This document shows positions 24,505 to 36,171 of a stretch of DNA of 64,000 nt, one piece after another. This stretch comes from Strongylocentrotus droebachiensis. Its lineage: Eukaryota > Echinodermata > Echinoidea > Camarodonta > Strongylocentrotidae. Location of the stretch: NCBI GenBank assembly GCA_035222895.1, contig JAVYIG010000064.1, forward strand, positions 434,001-498,000, read 5' to 3'. Position 1 is the first letter of the stretch. The number at the start of each line of letters is the position of its first letter. Below the pieces are notes generated by a model. That model saw only the letters and a list, made by a program, of their open reading frames with translations. It ran no database searches and was not told where the DNA came from. A program made the position numbers and the translations under genes.

Positions 24505-24690
24505 GGGGACGGGTGGCTCAGTGGTAGAGCAATATTCTCTTAATCAGGAGGTCATTGGTTCAAAACAAAGTCTTCGCGCAAGTAACCTTAGGTAAGGCAT
24601 TAATCCGTATTACCAAGTCCCTTGGAGAGGACGTAAAGCTGACCTGGTTGCTCAATTGCAGGCATATACTTGCTCTTCCAGTAGTCATGA
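24505..24690 (+). mobile_element. tRNA-derived SINE, copy 2
   Basis: An A box at TGGCTCAGTGGTAGAGC (24514-24530) and a B box at GGTTCAAAAC (24557-24566) are followed by GGTAAGGCATTAATCC and GTCCCTTGGAGAGGAC, the same body as the SINE at 13886-14085. The 3' end runs directly into an ATC microsatellite, which probably grew from the SINE tail. The head differs more from copy 1 than the body does. Confidence 0.75.
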
Positions 24691-24742
24691 AATTATCATT
24701 ATCCTTATCATTCTTATTATCATCATCATCATCATCATCATC

Positions 24743-24774
<32 letters not shown>

Positions 24775-24838
24775 TATCATCATCATCACAATCATCACCA
24801 TCATCATCAACATCATCAACATCATCAAGCATTATATA
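24691..24838 (+). repeat. ATC microsatellite at the SINE tail
   Basis: About 145 bp of ATC/ATT trinucleotides start where the SINE body ends. Poly-Ser, poly-Ile and poly-Asp frames here are artefacts. Confidence 0.95.
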
Positions 24839-24988
24839 CTAACTAAATTATATACTACCTAAATTAAACAATAAACCAAACACAATAATCGATCCTAAAC
24901 GTAATCTTAAACCTAAACTAAAACCTACTTGCAACCCTAACCGTAGCCCAAATATCCTTGACGAACGTTAGCCAACCCGAAGATACAG

Positions 24989-24996
24989 TTCAGATG
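24989..24996 (+). repeat. 8-bp target-site duplication, left copy
   Basis: GTTCAGAT directly precedes the foldback element and is repeated exactly at 27822-27829 just after it. See the flanking tandem repeat at 27848-27885 for independent support. Confidence 0.85.
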
Positions 24997-25004
24997 GGTC
25001 AATG

Positions 25005-25695
25005 TCGCTATTCATAAGGACCGCTATTCATAAGGTCCGCTATTCATAAGGTCCATTATTCATAAGGACCGCTATTCATAAGGTCCGCTTTTCATAATTG
25101 GAGAAAAGGGTCATTATTCATAAGGGTCATTATTCATAAGGACCGCTATTCATAATCAAAGAAGAGGGTCGGTATTCATAATAATAGAAGAGGGTCGCTA
25201 TTCATAATACGAAATCGGGGTCGTTATTCATAAGGGTCCCTATTCATAATATTACAAAAGGGTCGGTATTCATAACGCAGAAAGAGGGTCGCTATTCATA
25301 ATACGAAATGAGGGTCGCTATTCATAATACGAAATGAGGGTCGCTATTCATAATGCAAAATGAGGGTCGTTATTCATAAGGGTTATTATTCATAAGGGTC
25401 ATTATTCATAATAAGAAATGAGGGTCGCAATTCATAATAGAAGAAGAGGGTCGCTATTCATAATAGGAGTAGAGGGTCGCTATTCATAATAAGAAATGAG
25501 GGTCGCTATTCATAATAGAAGAAGAGGGTCGCTATTCATAATAGAAGAAGAGGGTCGCTATTCATAATATTACAAAAGGGTCGGTATTCATAACACAGAA
25601 AGAGGGTCGCTATTCATAATACGAAATGAGGGTCGCTATTCATAATAGGAGTACAGGGTCGCTATTCATAATAGGAAATGAGGGTCGCTATTCAT
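25005..25695 (+). repeat. Left arm of the foldback element: tandem repeats
   Basis: About 31 copies of ATTCATA lie in order. The outermost units have a 16-17-bp period (GGTCCGCTATTCATAA), interrupted after about five copies. Inner units have a 26-bp period, formed by the same 16 bp plus a purine-rich spacer of about 10 bp with variants such as GAAGAAGA, GGAGTAGA and CGAAATGA. Spacer variants recur in blocks (for example the ATTACAAAA unit near 25252 and 25569), which indicates segmental duplication within the arm. Confidence 0.93.
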
Positions 25696-27046
25696 GCTCA
25701 TCTGACCGTAATTAAATGCCTAAAACCCCCGAGCTTCCGGGGGCATGCAGACCCCACCAAAGGCCCGTAGGCAGGCCCCTGGAAGCTCATCTGACCTTAT
25801 TTTAATGCTTAAAACACGAGAGCTTCCTTGACCCTTACCGGGGCTTTGCCCCTGGACCCCACGCCAATTTAAACAATATTGCCCAACTTTTTCACAGTGT
25901 ATAGGCTAATGGTCCGGTCAAACTCCGTTTGTTTTCGATATTCAGAACGTTTCAGGAGATCAAGTTTTTGGATAAATCAAGTTAGGTTAATTAATATGAT
26001 TATTAGTATCCTGAGGCATGATAATTCATGGAAAACTGAAATCTTGAAACTCTTCATTGGCTGAAATTGAAGAGCTTCTGTGTGCCTGGATCTGACTAAG
26101 GCTATATAATTTGTAGTTCCATAAGTCCTACTAAAAGTTACTTTCTACATTTTTTTTTCTTTCGTATAAACAATTACTAGTTTCTTAAAATAGCAAACTA
26201 AGTCCTTAAATGGCTATAATAATGAGCATGCTTTTTCTACTTAATGTGTCAGTAGCGTAGCCACGATAAGCTCAGTCGGGGGGGGGGGGGGGTGCAGGGT
26301 GGTGGGGCAAGATTTCCCATGAGCGGGACAAATGACGATAGGATTATGTGTGTTTTCCTTCTTGTTTTCACCGCTGTAGCGGGGGAATATATGAGCTAGA
26401 ATATAGGATGTCTATTATTAACAAAGCTAAAACGTAAATTATTTTTAAAAAATACACAATACAGGGGATGCAACCGTTTACATAATGTCTTACGGTAAAA
26501 AAAAAAATCGTATCTGATTCTGAGTATCCAATTTCCTTACTTATATGGAAAATATGTCGTGCGACATTGTATATTTACGAAAAGCTTGAATATGATATAT
26601 AACTTAAGTCCCTACAACCCCCCTCTCTGTCGCTTTCTTGCTTTGCTGAGGATAAGATACATGATAGATCAACCCCTTGAAGGCAACACTGATACAACCC
26701 CACCGCCCTCACCCTTAAACACACACAGGCTACGCCATCTATGAACTACTTGGACGAGAATTGTCGCTTATATGTACATGTACCAAGGGAATACTGCCGG
26801 GAGGGTGGGCCGAATTGGAGGGGGGGGGGCAGGGGGGAGGGGGGGGGGAGAGGGGGCTGGTGACCGGAATGATGGGACACGTTCATTATTTAGGCACGCC
26901 TTTCTTTCTTCAGAAATGTGAGTTTTCAATAAATATTTTCTTCAAATGTTTGGGACCATGTGGCCTACCCAACCCCTCCGGCTTACGCTGTAGCCATGGG
27001 GTGTCCAGTATGTCGCTTTCTTATTAACATTTAGTTTATTGCTTAT
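25696..27046. other. Loop of the foldback element
   Basis: There is no long open frame. At its left edge an imperfect direct duplication of about 42 bp (25696-25737 and 25785-25827, both starting GCTCATCTGACC and ending GAGCTTCC) lies about 89 bp apart, the first copy abutting the last left-arm unit. The segment 26251-26740 is edged by AGTAGCGTAGCC and, inverted, GGCTACGCCATCT, with G-runs at 26278-26292 and 26820-26850, and may be a second insertion nested in the loop. The rest is not recognised. Confidence 0.6.
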
Positions 27047-27815
27047 GTAATATCGACCCTTTACTCCTATTATGAAAAACGACCCTCTTCTCCTATTATG
27101 AATAGCGACCCTCTTCTCCTATTATGAATAGCGACCCTCTTCTTCTATTATGAATAGCGACCCCTTACTCCTATTATGAATAGCGACCCTCATTTCATAT
27201 TATGAATAGCGACCCTCTTCTCCTATTATGAAAAACGACCCTCTTCCCCTTTTATGAATAGCGACCCCTTACTCCTATTATGAATAGCGACCCTCATTTC
27301 ATATTATGAATAGCGACCCTCTTCTCCTTTTATGAATAGCGACCCTCTTCTCCTATTATGAATAGCGACCCTCATTTCCTATTATGAATAGCGACCCTCT
27401 TCTCCTATTATGAATAGCGACCCTCTTCTCCTATTATGAATAGCGACCCTCATTTCGTATTATGAATAGCGACCCTCTTCCCGTGTTATGAATAGCGACC
27501 CTTATAAGTATTGAACCTTATTTCGTATTATGAATAGCGACCCTCTCGTCGTATTATGAATAGCGACCCTGATTTCATATTATGAATAGCGGTCCTTATG
27601 ATTAATGACCCTTAATATGAATTATGAATAGCGACCCTCATCTCACGTTATGAATAGCGGTCCTTATGATTAACGAACCTTATTTCTTTATGAATAGTGA
27701 CCCTCTTTTGCCATTATGAATAGCGGACCCGGAAGTACGGGAATTTGCACGTTATGAATAGCGGACCTTATCAATAGCGGACCTTATGAATAGCGGTCCT
27801 TATGAATAGCGAATA
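27047..27815 (-). repeat. Right arm of the foldback element: tandem repeats, inverted
   Basis: About 28 copies of TATGAAT, with main unit ATTATGAATAGCGACCCTC plus a pyrimidine-rich spacer such as TTCTCCT, have a 26-bp period. Toward the outer end the units shorten to the 16-17-bp form (GCGGTCCTTATGAATA), mirroring the left arm. Some units near 27,500-27,760 are irregular or contain insertions. The arms could pair into a very long hairpin. Confidence 0.93.
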
Positions 27816-27821
27816 GACCCC

Positions 27822-27829
27822 GTTCAGAT
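27822..27829 (+). repeat. 8-bp target-site duplication, right copy
   Basis: GTTCAGAT directly follows the foldback element and is identical to the left copy at 24989-24996. Confidence 0.85.
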
Positions 27830-27885
27830 TGGGTACAACTTGTACAACCGAAGATCCAATGCTGATTGGTATACAACTTGTACAA
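27830..27885 (+). repeat. Tandem 38-bp repeat interrupted by the foldback insertion
   Basis: The unit at 27848-27885 starts CCGAAGATCCAATGCTGATT and ends TACAACTTGTACAA. The left flank 24978-24996 (CCGAAGATACAGTTCAGAT) joined to 27830-27847 (TGGGTACAACTTGTACAA) makes a second, 37-bp unit that matches it closely. The element therefore landed inside one unit of a two-unit tandem repeat, and removing it plus one octamer restores that unit. Confidence 0.8.
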
Positions 27886-27889
27886 CGAG

Positions 27890-30800
27890 CATAATAGGAT
27901 AAATACTCAGGAAATACAGATTAAGCCTCAAATATGTAAAATAGTATGTAAGATTGTTCATATTTGCTCTGCATCTTTAGAGTGTCCGATACCTTATTAA
28001 GTGGCACAGATGGAGGGGACGCCCCCAATTGAAAATTAGAAACAAAGGGAAAGAGAAAGCCTTGAAACAAAAATGATACGACACGCTTTTCCCTTCCCTA
28101 TCCCTCCTTACTCCATGTCCGTGTTCCGTCGCTTTGTCATTTACCTTATAAGACTATTGCCCCGAGAACAAAAATGACTGGACGCACACCAAGAACCTGA
28201 AGATCAATAAATAATTATAATGAACATAAACGAAATCCTCTAATGTTTGAGACAAGTATACACAAGATTCTTCGTTGAAATACAGGCTAACCCTAACGAC
28301 ACCGCAAATGAAACCAGAGTCTCGAAAACAAGAAATTGTTTTCTGCCACTGTCGAGTGTCTGTGTCCGTGTTTTTTAAATTTGTAATGTTTATATTACCG
28401 GTGATATGGTTTTCAGACAGTTTTCATATCAGAAAATCCTAACAACATAATACGATAGTTCATACTTGTACTGCATGTACGGTAAATAATTAAGAATGAC
28501 TTTCCGACAGTCTCTCTCAAATCATATTATGTTTGTGTGAATTGATAATATTCATATGCTCTTAAAGGGACCTCCGCTTGGCAAACGTTGCTTTCTTAGT
28601 AAATATGTTTATATCTTGAGCTCATACTTATGGTTATTGTTACAATAAGAAACGTGCTTTCATGAATGACGGGAAAAGAATTCACCTATCACCCCTGCCT
28701 ATATATGATATGTATCTTTTGTCGAATTCCAATGAAAGAGTGGAAAATAGATAAACGTGAAACTCGAAAATTCAGCTTTGTTCCGAGAATAGGAGATGGC
28801 CTTTAAGCTGGCGGCATGGAGGATATCATGAGTGTAAACACAGCAGTGAATGAGTGGACGACAGGGAGATCGATGGCCAGCTTGAAGGAAGCACGATCAG
28901 GGGGAAACCAGGGCGACATACAGTCGACAACAAGCCCTTCTTGGTCCGTACTCCCAGGATAGCTGTGCTCTAGGGGGGGGGGGGGGGGGGGCGTGGTACG
29001 TCAGGCAAGGGGACTTCCTTTGGCGTAGCGTGAGTCCATCCATAGAAAGGGCATTTGAACAGTGGGGGGGGGGGGGGATGGGGTAGGGAGGGATCCGCTC
29101 TTACTCAGAATCGTTTCAAATTAAAATTCAAAATGTGGGTAATGAAATGCGATTTTACAAGGCTGCTGATTAGGAAGAGATCCATGCGTCTTCTTTTTTT
29201 GTACATGTATTTTCCCTTTCTCCCTCCCCCTTTCTCGCTTGTCTTTCGTTCTAATTTTTGTCACCACTCAATGGGGGAGGGGGTCATATGTTCACCTTGC
29301 CCCTGTAGCTACTCCACTGGGGACATCTGTATGAGGGAAGGACTGGGCAGGGGAGGGGGAAGACCTTCTTCGTACAAACTCCATGGGCAGCTGAAGGCGG
29401 GGGAGCGGGTGCATGGGGCGTCCCTGAATGCCGAAAGGATGGTGAATGTCTGAAAAACACCTACGCAAGTCGTTTTCCAACGTTCATATTCGAACATTTT
29501 CCAGAAATGACAAACTTTTTGTAATAAAATTTAAAAATGTTCACCTCAAGATTTTATTAAAAAAGGGGAAGGGAAGGGGAAAAGGGGGAAATGCTATACT
29601 GTCTCGCCCATTCCATCCCGTCCAACGACGCCCTAATCATATGCCATGGTTATCGATATATTAAGTGTTTAAAGTTGGCGTAGCTACAGAGGTAGGGGTA
29701 CGGGATATACGTATGTCCCAAATCGATTGCCGAAAAGGGAGAAATTAGGAAAGGGAGGACGAGAGAACAAGAAGACAAAACCTCTTCCCATAATTGTTGG
29801 CTATGCTAATTTGGCATTTCATTGAAGGAAATATCTCTGTGCCACCCCAAGATGCTAGTGAGCCCAGCCCCCTCTATTGTAGAACCCACTCTTCGCCACT
29901 GATCAATGAAGAAACCGACCTCTAGAGAAAAATTGTCAAATTAAGCATCGTGCATATTATGACCTATAATGTACAATCATGGCTTTACTGCGTGTAAAAA
30001 GAATGACATGAACAATCTTTACATTTGCTCACATTGTCATCATTTTAAAAAGCTTAGCGCCCTCTCTCTTTGCATATTCAATAGTGAAAATGCAACATAT
30101 GAAAATACACACTTTTCTTTCATATTGTAAATTTTTATTTTTACTTCCTTACGGATCCTCCATTTGTAATATAAAAACTGGAATATCATTGTTTTGTACA
30201 TATCCAAACCGGACATTTCCCGAAAAGTCACTGTGTGAAAGGTCTATTTACTTAAATCGAATTCTTTGCTTTTCGGTGTATTTGATTTCTTCTGCGGTTG
30301 TTCTTTGTATAATGTTGCCATGGTTGCTATAGCTACGGGAATCAAATTACTTTACATGTCATATTAATTATGATGTTGGTGGGATTGTTTCGGTACAAGG
30401 ATCTCATCTATAAACTTTTTGGTTTTATAAGTGTTTATGTTTGTCAAACAGGGGTTGAGTGCTGCATCCATATGTATTGGCGGTGGTGGTGATGGGGAAG
30501 GGGGATCTCTAAACCAATGAAGATGATTTTAAACGTAGTGCAATTATGTACCACGCTGTTAAGGGACCCAGTTTACACTATGCAGATATTTCAGTAGGGA
30601 ACTGACCAGCTTGGGTCCAGCCATGGACCCATTAACACCCGTATGTTTTATCATATACGCATTAAAGCTAAAGACCAGTTATGGTCATGCGATTGCATTG
30701 TGAAAGAAACATTGTGAAATCGATCAGAAAAGGTTGATCATCTAGCATAGATGTACTGCAAGGTTCTGGAATCATCAAAATGATAAGAAATTTGGCCAAG

Positions 30801-33085
30801 TCTTCATAAAGTTAGAGTCACTGTACACAGAAAGATGTATATGGGACTACACACACGTGCGCGACACGTGCATTTGTATCTCTCAACAGTCAAGAGATAC
30901 ACTAATTTACCAAATATATCAATTAGTAGGCGGTTTCCCGTCAACATTTTTATCATCATGTATTATTCAAAACATATTCTTTCACATGATTGGTAATAAG
31001 AGCTTCCATTTCATTTTTTGAAATTGGGGCGTTTCCAATACTGGTCTTTACCTTTAATCGTGTGTGTATGTGTGGGAGGGGATATAGGTCTTACCTCGTG
31101 GATATATTGTGAATTAACAAAGCCAACTATTGGAGTGACGTGATCACAGGGACCATATCATCTTCGTTTCACGTTTCCATTATCCCATTCTCTCTCTCTC
31201 TCCCTCTCCCCCATTTTCTGTCATTATTGTTCTTATTTTTGTCGTTATTTGATGGCCCCTTTAAAGAGTTTCACCACTATCTGTAGGATTATGATCTCTT
31301 ATATACAATTTCTCGGTAGCTCACACAATTATGCTTAAAGAAAACAAGGATTCATCTTAAAACAGGGACTCATTACAATAATTATCATTTAAACATAAAT
31401 TTAGAATTAATTGATTAAAAATGGACCATACGTGAAGTATCTTTTCCAAAAGAATGAATTTTATGATTTTGCACGAGCCTGATTTATTTTTTTAACCATT
31501 TCAAATGAGGTTTGTTTAGTTTGTCCAAATGGTGCGTTTATGAGTGAGTAGAACATTTGCTCTCTTATTTTTTAACTGGAACGCCGTGACTTTTGTTTTT
31601 TGTTTTTTGTAATTATATCTAACCGCCATAATAAAAGTATATTAGAATAAATGGATGAACTGCATACAATTAGCTAGTATTACCTAACATAGATTATGAC
31701 TATTTAATCATTTTTATTGTAATTTCTCAAACGTGGGCCCTGTTGATATCAAATCACACAAATGTCATGTACTAATGTCATGCATTTACAATTTTCAAAC
31801 AACGATATATTCATCTGAATAGAAGTGAAATTAATTGAACATTTTGTTTATGTATTGTAATACGAGTATATCTAATTCTATATATTGCATTGGCTATGAA
31901 TGTATCAGAGTATGTATTTTCTTATATCGTTTTAAAAATTGTTATGTCCTCTTTTTATAAGCGGTGATCTGTGATGAAAGAATTTCGGCATAGCAAAACC
32001 GGACAAAAAATATACACAAAAAAGATAGAGAGAAAGAAGAAAACATAAGCTGTTACATTTGAAGCGCAACTCCACAGCCGACTGCAGATGTTGTGAACCT
32101 TGAAAGTGTCTAAATTTGTCTCCAGTAAGCACTGAACCGGTCAAAAAGTGCAGCATCTCCTTGCCTTGTATAACAATGCATATTTGAACAAAAGCGATCT
32201 GACAAGTCTAAGTTTACTCTCATTTAGACACTCTCGCCTCTCCCCCGGACCCCATTATTTGCGTCTTTTAGATATACATACATTCCTAATGTTAGAATCT
32301 ATTCGTTTTTTGAAAGACTTCTGGTGCACCATCGCTCTCATATTTGGACTGATTTTTTTGCATAAAGAATGGGTATCGCAGTTTTCATTGCTTTTGTTTT
32401 TGCTCCGACAATTTACTTATCAAGGGGTATATGGAAATCAGTCTTTGGTTTCTACCAAAGCACCCATTATATTCCCAGTTCATTCATAACAATTATAGAA
32501 AAAGAAATGCAAAGGAAAAATTCTACTTTAATACTATTACTACTGCTACTACTACTACTGCTGTTGCTGCTGCTACTATACTGCTATTTCTAATACTACT
32601 AATAATACTGCTATACTACTACTATTCTTGCTGCCCCAGCTACATCTTACTAGACTATATATATTTATTTATATTTTACATTCTGAATAAATTGGTGAAA
32701 GTACTACTTTTTAAAGTTAAGTTTCTACCTTAAAATGGTTAGAATGGTTTAACCTGCTCTCGGGTACTTCACAAATAACTTTCTTTCAATAATCCACTCA
32801 AAAATCCAATGCTATATATAATAATGAACATTACAATTGAAAGAAAAACTTCAAAATAGTGACAAGATTAAATAAAAGAAGCAGCCAATACATCATCTGA
32901 CCCCAAACAACAACAACGACAACAACAACAACGACGACGACAACAACAAGAATAACAACAACAACAGCAACACTAAAAACAACAAGAGCAACAACAACAA
33001 CAAGAGCATCAACAATAGTGCGTCAACCGGTACCTTCCGTGCACTTGTGTCATCAAACTGTTGTCGAAGAGCTAGTGAATTTTAA
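27890..33085. other. Non-coding stretch with G-runs and simple repeats
   Basis: G19 is at 28973-28991 and G14 at 29064-29077. TTGGCGTAGC occurs at 29021 and 29675, and a related word CGCCACTG (inverted) near 29895, so 29675-29905 may be one short element with degenerate inverted ends. 28790-28960 is a short GC-balanced island. Trinucleotide patches are at 32520-32640 (ACT) and 32905-33015 (CAA). No exon is recognised. Confidence 0.5.
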
Positions 33086-33089
33086 GTTC

Positions 33090-34460
33090 CCGCCAAAAAA
33101 AAAGGTCTCTTGCTAAATATCTCGCAGATGATGCTTGGTCCAAGACAAGGCGCGCCTTTTCGCGTCGGTAGATCCGTCTCAATTTATGACGAAAAGACAT
33201 CGCGATCGAGCCCTGATGCGCTCCATCACTTAGACTTAATGAGTCCAGCCAAAATGATGATCCGAAGGAGGGGTAAAAGAGTGCGCCAAATCGGCAGCCG
33301 ACATTGAGAAATTCTGTCGTAAGGATAAGAAATTAGATTAAATCATCCTTTTGTCCTTGCACTTTTTGTCTGAGAGTGGCACAGTCGGTGGAAAGGCCTG
33401 GACTGTACTTTCGGAGGTTGTTTTGTCTGTGTGACTGTTTAACCGGAACAAAGGGTGAATCTTGGCATCAAGGTTAGGAGTCGAAGGTAGCGCTCAAGTT
33501 GGCCTAACGATCTTGATGAATGTGATTAAGACCAATAAATGCAAAGAGATTTTATGAGCATCATTCGGGCTTTTAGATCTTCAAGTTCAATCGTCTCCTC
33601 TGAAGTAAGATGTACGAGACCCCACCATCATGTTCATGCAATGTATGCATCGTTTATTTCGGCAAATTAAGGGACTGTTGACAGGGAGTCTTTTTATTCG
33701 CATATGAAATACGGCATTACGTAATCTTAACCCGTTTACTAGTTTTCAAATGTGGTGCAAGAGTTAAACGCTTCAAGATCGGTTGTCACAATAATGTTAA
33801 GGAGTCCTTTGGCATTCAATTTACCACGTGCGAAAAAGTGTTCACCCTAACGACTTATCGCCTCCAGCCCTGATGCCAGTTCGAATAAAAGAAAGGGTCA
33901 TGAATCACTTCGGGACACAAATGGCGGCCTTTTGAGGCAATTTGGTCAAATTCAGAATAAATTTTCCAGGCTGACGTCCGCGCGAAGCTGACGATTTAAT
34001 ACCGACGCCTTGATAGCACCAAGCCCCAATGTGTCGCTGGATGGCTTCGCAGAGCCATATGCTGTAGGAAAGGCAAAACATGGTCAATGCTCATGGACTG
34101 TCTGTGTTCAAGTACGTCGATTAGAAGGATGGCTGGGTCAGAAATGCAATCGCGCAGGCGCTGACGGAAGAAGCAGTTTCACGGCTTCCTATGTCTAATC
34201 AGTAAAGCCTATAGGAGTGAATTGATGAAACGAAAGCTCGTAAAACGATTGTGACATGACAACAACGGCTTCAGAAAGAGGTCTTCTTCTTCGTCAAGCA
34301 AGGGGTTGCCGGAGGACGAGAATAAAATAGCTTCTTGTGACACATCCAGTGTCTATTTCGGAGCGTGTCGCGAGAGAGATAGGACGACACACAACTGAAT
34401 TTTTATTGGATTCTGAAGGTGATTTCGCGCTGATTTGGGGCGCAATTGTTACATGCCAGT
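33090..34460. other. Repeat-free complex island; candidate regulatory element
   Basis: About 1.4 kb of balanced composition contain no simple repeats but many factor-like words: AATAAATGCAAAG, TTTTATGAGC, GTTTATTTCGGC and TGTTGACAGGG (a Meis/Prep-like TGACAG). Frames at 33110-33307 and 34010-34198 are short and unrecognised. It lies about 11 kb downstream of the Hox1 stop. Confidence 0.3.
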
Positions 34461-36168
34461 CGCAGTTAACACTGATACCAAGTGGCGTTTAGTGTGGTGA
34501 TAAGTAAAGTACATGAAAAGAAGAAGGTTTGTAGTGGGGGAATAAGGGTAGAAGCTAGTTGAATTAATTGAACAGATAGTGGCAGTAGGGGTAGTTTAAT
34601 AAGCTGGTGGTTTTATAGACTGTAAGGCCTACTTGCGGGACGTTAATGTTTCACCCCCATCGCGATAAACTGATGAATCACCTGCAAAAAAGGATGACCA
34701 GACTCTACAATTCACACAACATCACCGGACATTCTTGCGTTTGTGTTGGAAAAATCATTATAATGACCATAGGTGTAGTTTTTGCAAGGGAGGGGGGGGG
34801 GGGGGGGGGGTGTTCGATGACCCTTCTTGATCGAACATCAGCTTTCTTTTTTCTAAATTTGCGAGCAAGCGAAGTAATTGAGGATAAGAGAACAACTCTC
34901 TATCGTGGCAAAAAATGTGTCTTGTCATTGAAAAAAATAAATGAATAACTTGCGCTTTAGAGCACTTTGGTGACCGAATTCTTGTTATAGATTTTATAAT
35001 TGTTTTGAAATGTGCAGTCTTGTTCAACCGTTATGTTATTTCAAGACATTTATATGTATCCTATACATAACATAACCCTACATGTACCATCTAAACTCGA
35101 TATGCATAATTTCGTTTTTAATAAAATAACGTGTTGAGAACAATCTCAAATTGAAGAAATTCAGTCTCATTCAATAATTTTTATTCATAAATACATAGTT
35201 ATAAATATATTTGAAATATGTTTTCAATATGTGCATTTACTTTCTCTTGCATGCTCGAAACGAAGGTAAACGCTTATATCAACATTTTCACTATTTTGTC
35301 TTTATCTTAAATTCGTCTTGTCCGGCAAAAACAGGGGTCTGTGTTATTTTGCTAAACACAAATGTCCTTCACTTTCCTAAATTGGAATAGCTCTTGTATG
35401 ACCCCTACTCGTTAGGAATAAACGCAATTGATGAGTTGCGGTAGTAGTTGCGACATCGGAACAAATACAAAGTCAGGGACAGTACTGGGCAAGGGTCCGG
35501 AGGGGGTGATGAACATATGTACTCACCTGTTGCTTGGACGCAGAAGGTGTCGGTGATGGGGGAGGGGGGGGGGGTCAAGTGCACGGTAGGTTGGTTATCA
35601 GGAGGAGGGTGTACATCAAATGAAGTAAATCTTATACATTTATTGAATAAAATTAAGTACACAAGAAAAATCGAAATTCTGTAGTTTACAAATGTATAGT
35701 CAAACGGATTATTAAATCACCCCCACCCCCCAATAATCAAATGTTACAGAAAAGTAAGGCAGATTTACCAAGTACTAAAACTGTCGCAGGTACACATGGT
35801 TTGTTTGGGATGGGGTATTGAGTATATGGAGGCGAAGGCATGTACTGACCCTGATCGGATAAACGTAGAAAGGGGAAAAGCTGGGGGTTAATATTGTATT
35901 TCTAATATAATGGGACGGGGCGGAGTTGGGGAGGGGGGTGAGTAATGAACTCACGAATTTATATTTTGCCTATAATGTGTAGGGCGTTTTCCCAATATGT
36001 GTGTGTGTTGGGGCGGTTAATATGACAATGCAAGGGCATTGTTATAGGTGTTACTGGATTAAAACAAAAAATGCAGGGGGCGGGAGGGTCACTCTTCTTC
36101 AGCGGGTACACTTAGGGAGTAAGTGACGTGGTAGGAAGGGGGGGGTTAGGATGTCATAACCGAAGATA
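34461..36168. other. Non-coding stretch with G-runs
   Basis: G19 is at 34792-34810 and G11 at 35563-35573, with G-rich stretches at 35925-35938 and 36137-36146. No gene is recognised. Confidence 0.55.
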
Positions 36169-36171
36169 ATA

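Larger units (their letters stand above)
24997..27821. mobile_element. Foldback (TU-like) DNA transposon, non-autonomous
   Basis: Two arms of about 0.7-0.8 kb are reverse complements of each other in content. Each is an array of short tandem units with core CTATTCATAA (left arm) or TTATGAATAG (right arm), and the arms surround a 1.35-kb loop. The ends match: GGGTC, a few variable bases, then TCGCTATTCATAAGG on the left and its complement on the right. Both sides carry the same octamer GTTCAGAT (24989-24996 and 27822-27829), a clean 8-bp target duplication. This structure (outer short repeats in long inverted arms, 8-bp duplication) is that described for sea urchin TU foldback elements, as I recall them. 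No transposase frame is present, so it must have been moved in trans. The 8-bp duplication would suit a hAT-like or related enzyme. Confidence 0.88.

Noticed and set aside
24505-24575. tRNA gene
   Set aside because: tRNA-like head of a SINE; same body as the copy at 13886.
24555-24862. Poly-Ser, poly-Ile and poly-Asp frames
   Set aside because: Translations of the ATC microsatellite after the SINE.
25005-27815. CRISPR-like look of regularly spaced repeats
   Set aside because: Units are tandem with short related spacers, the two arrays are inverted copies at the ends of one element, and the context is an animal genome.
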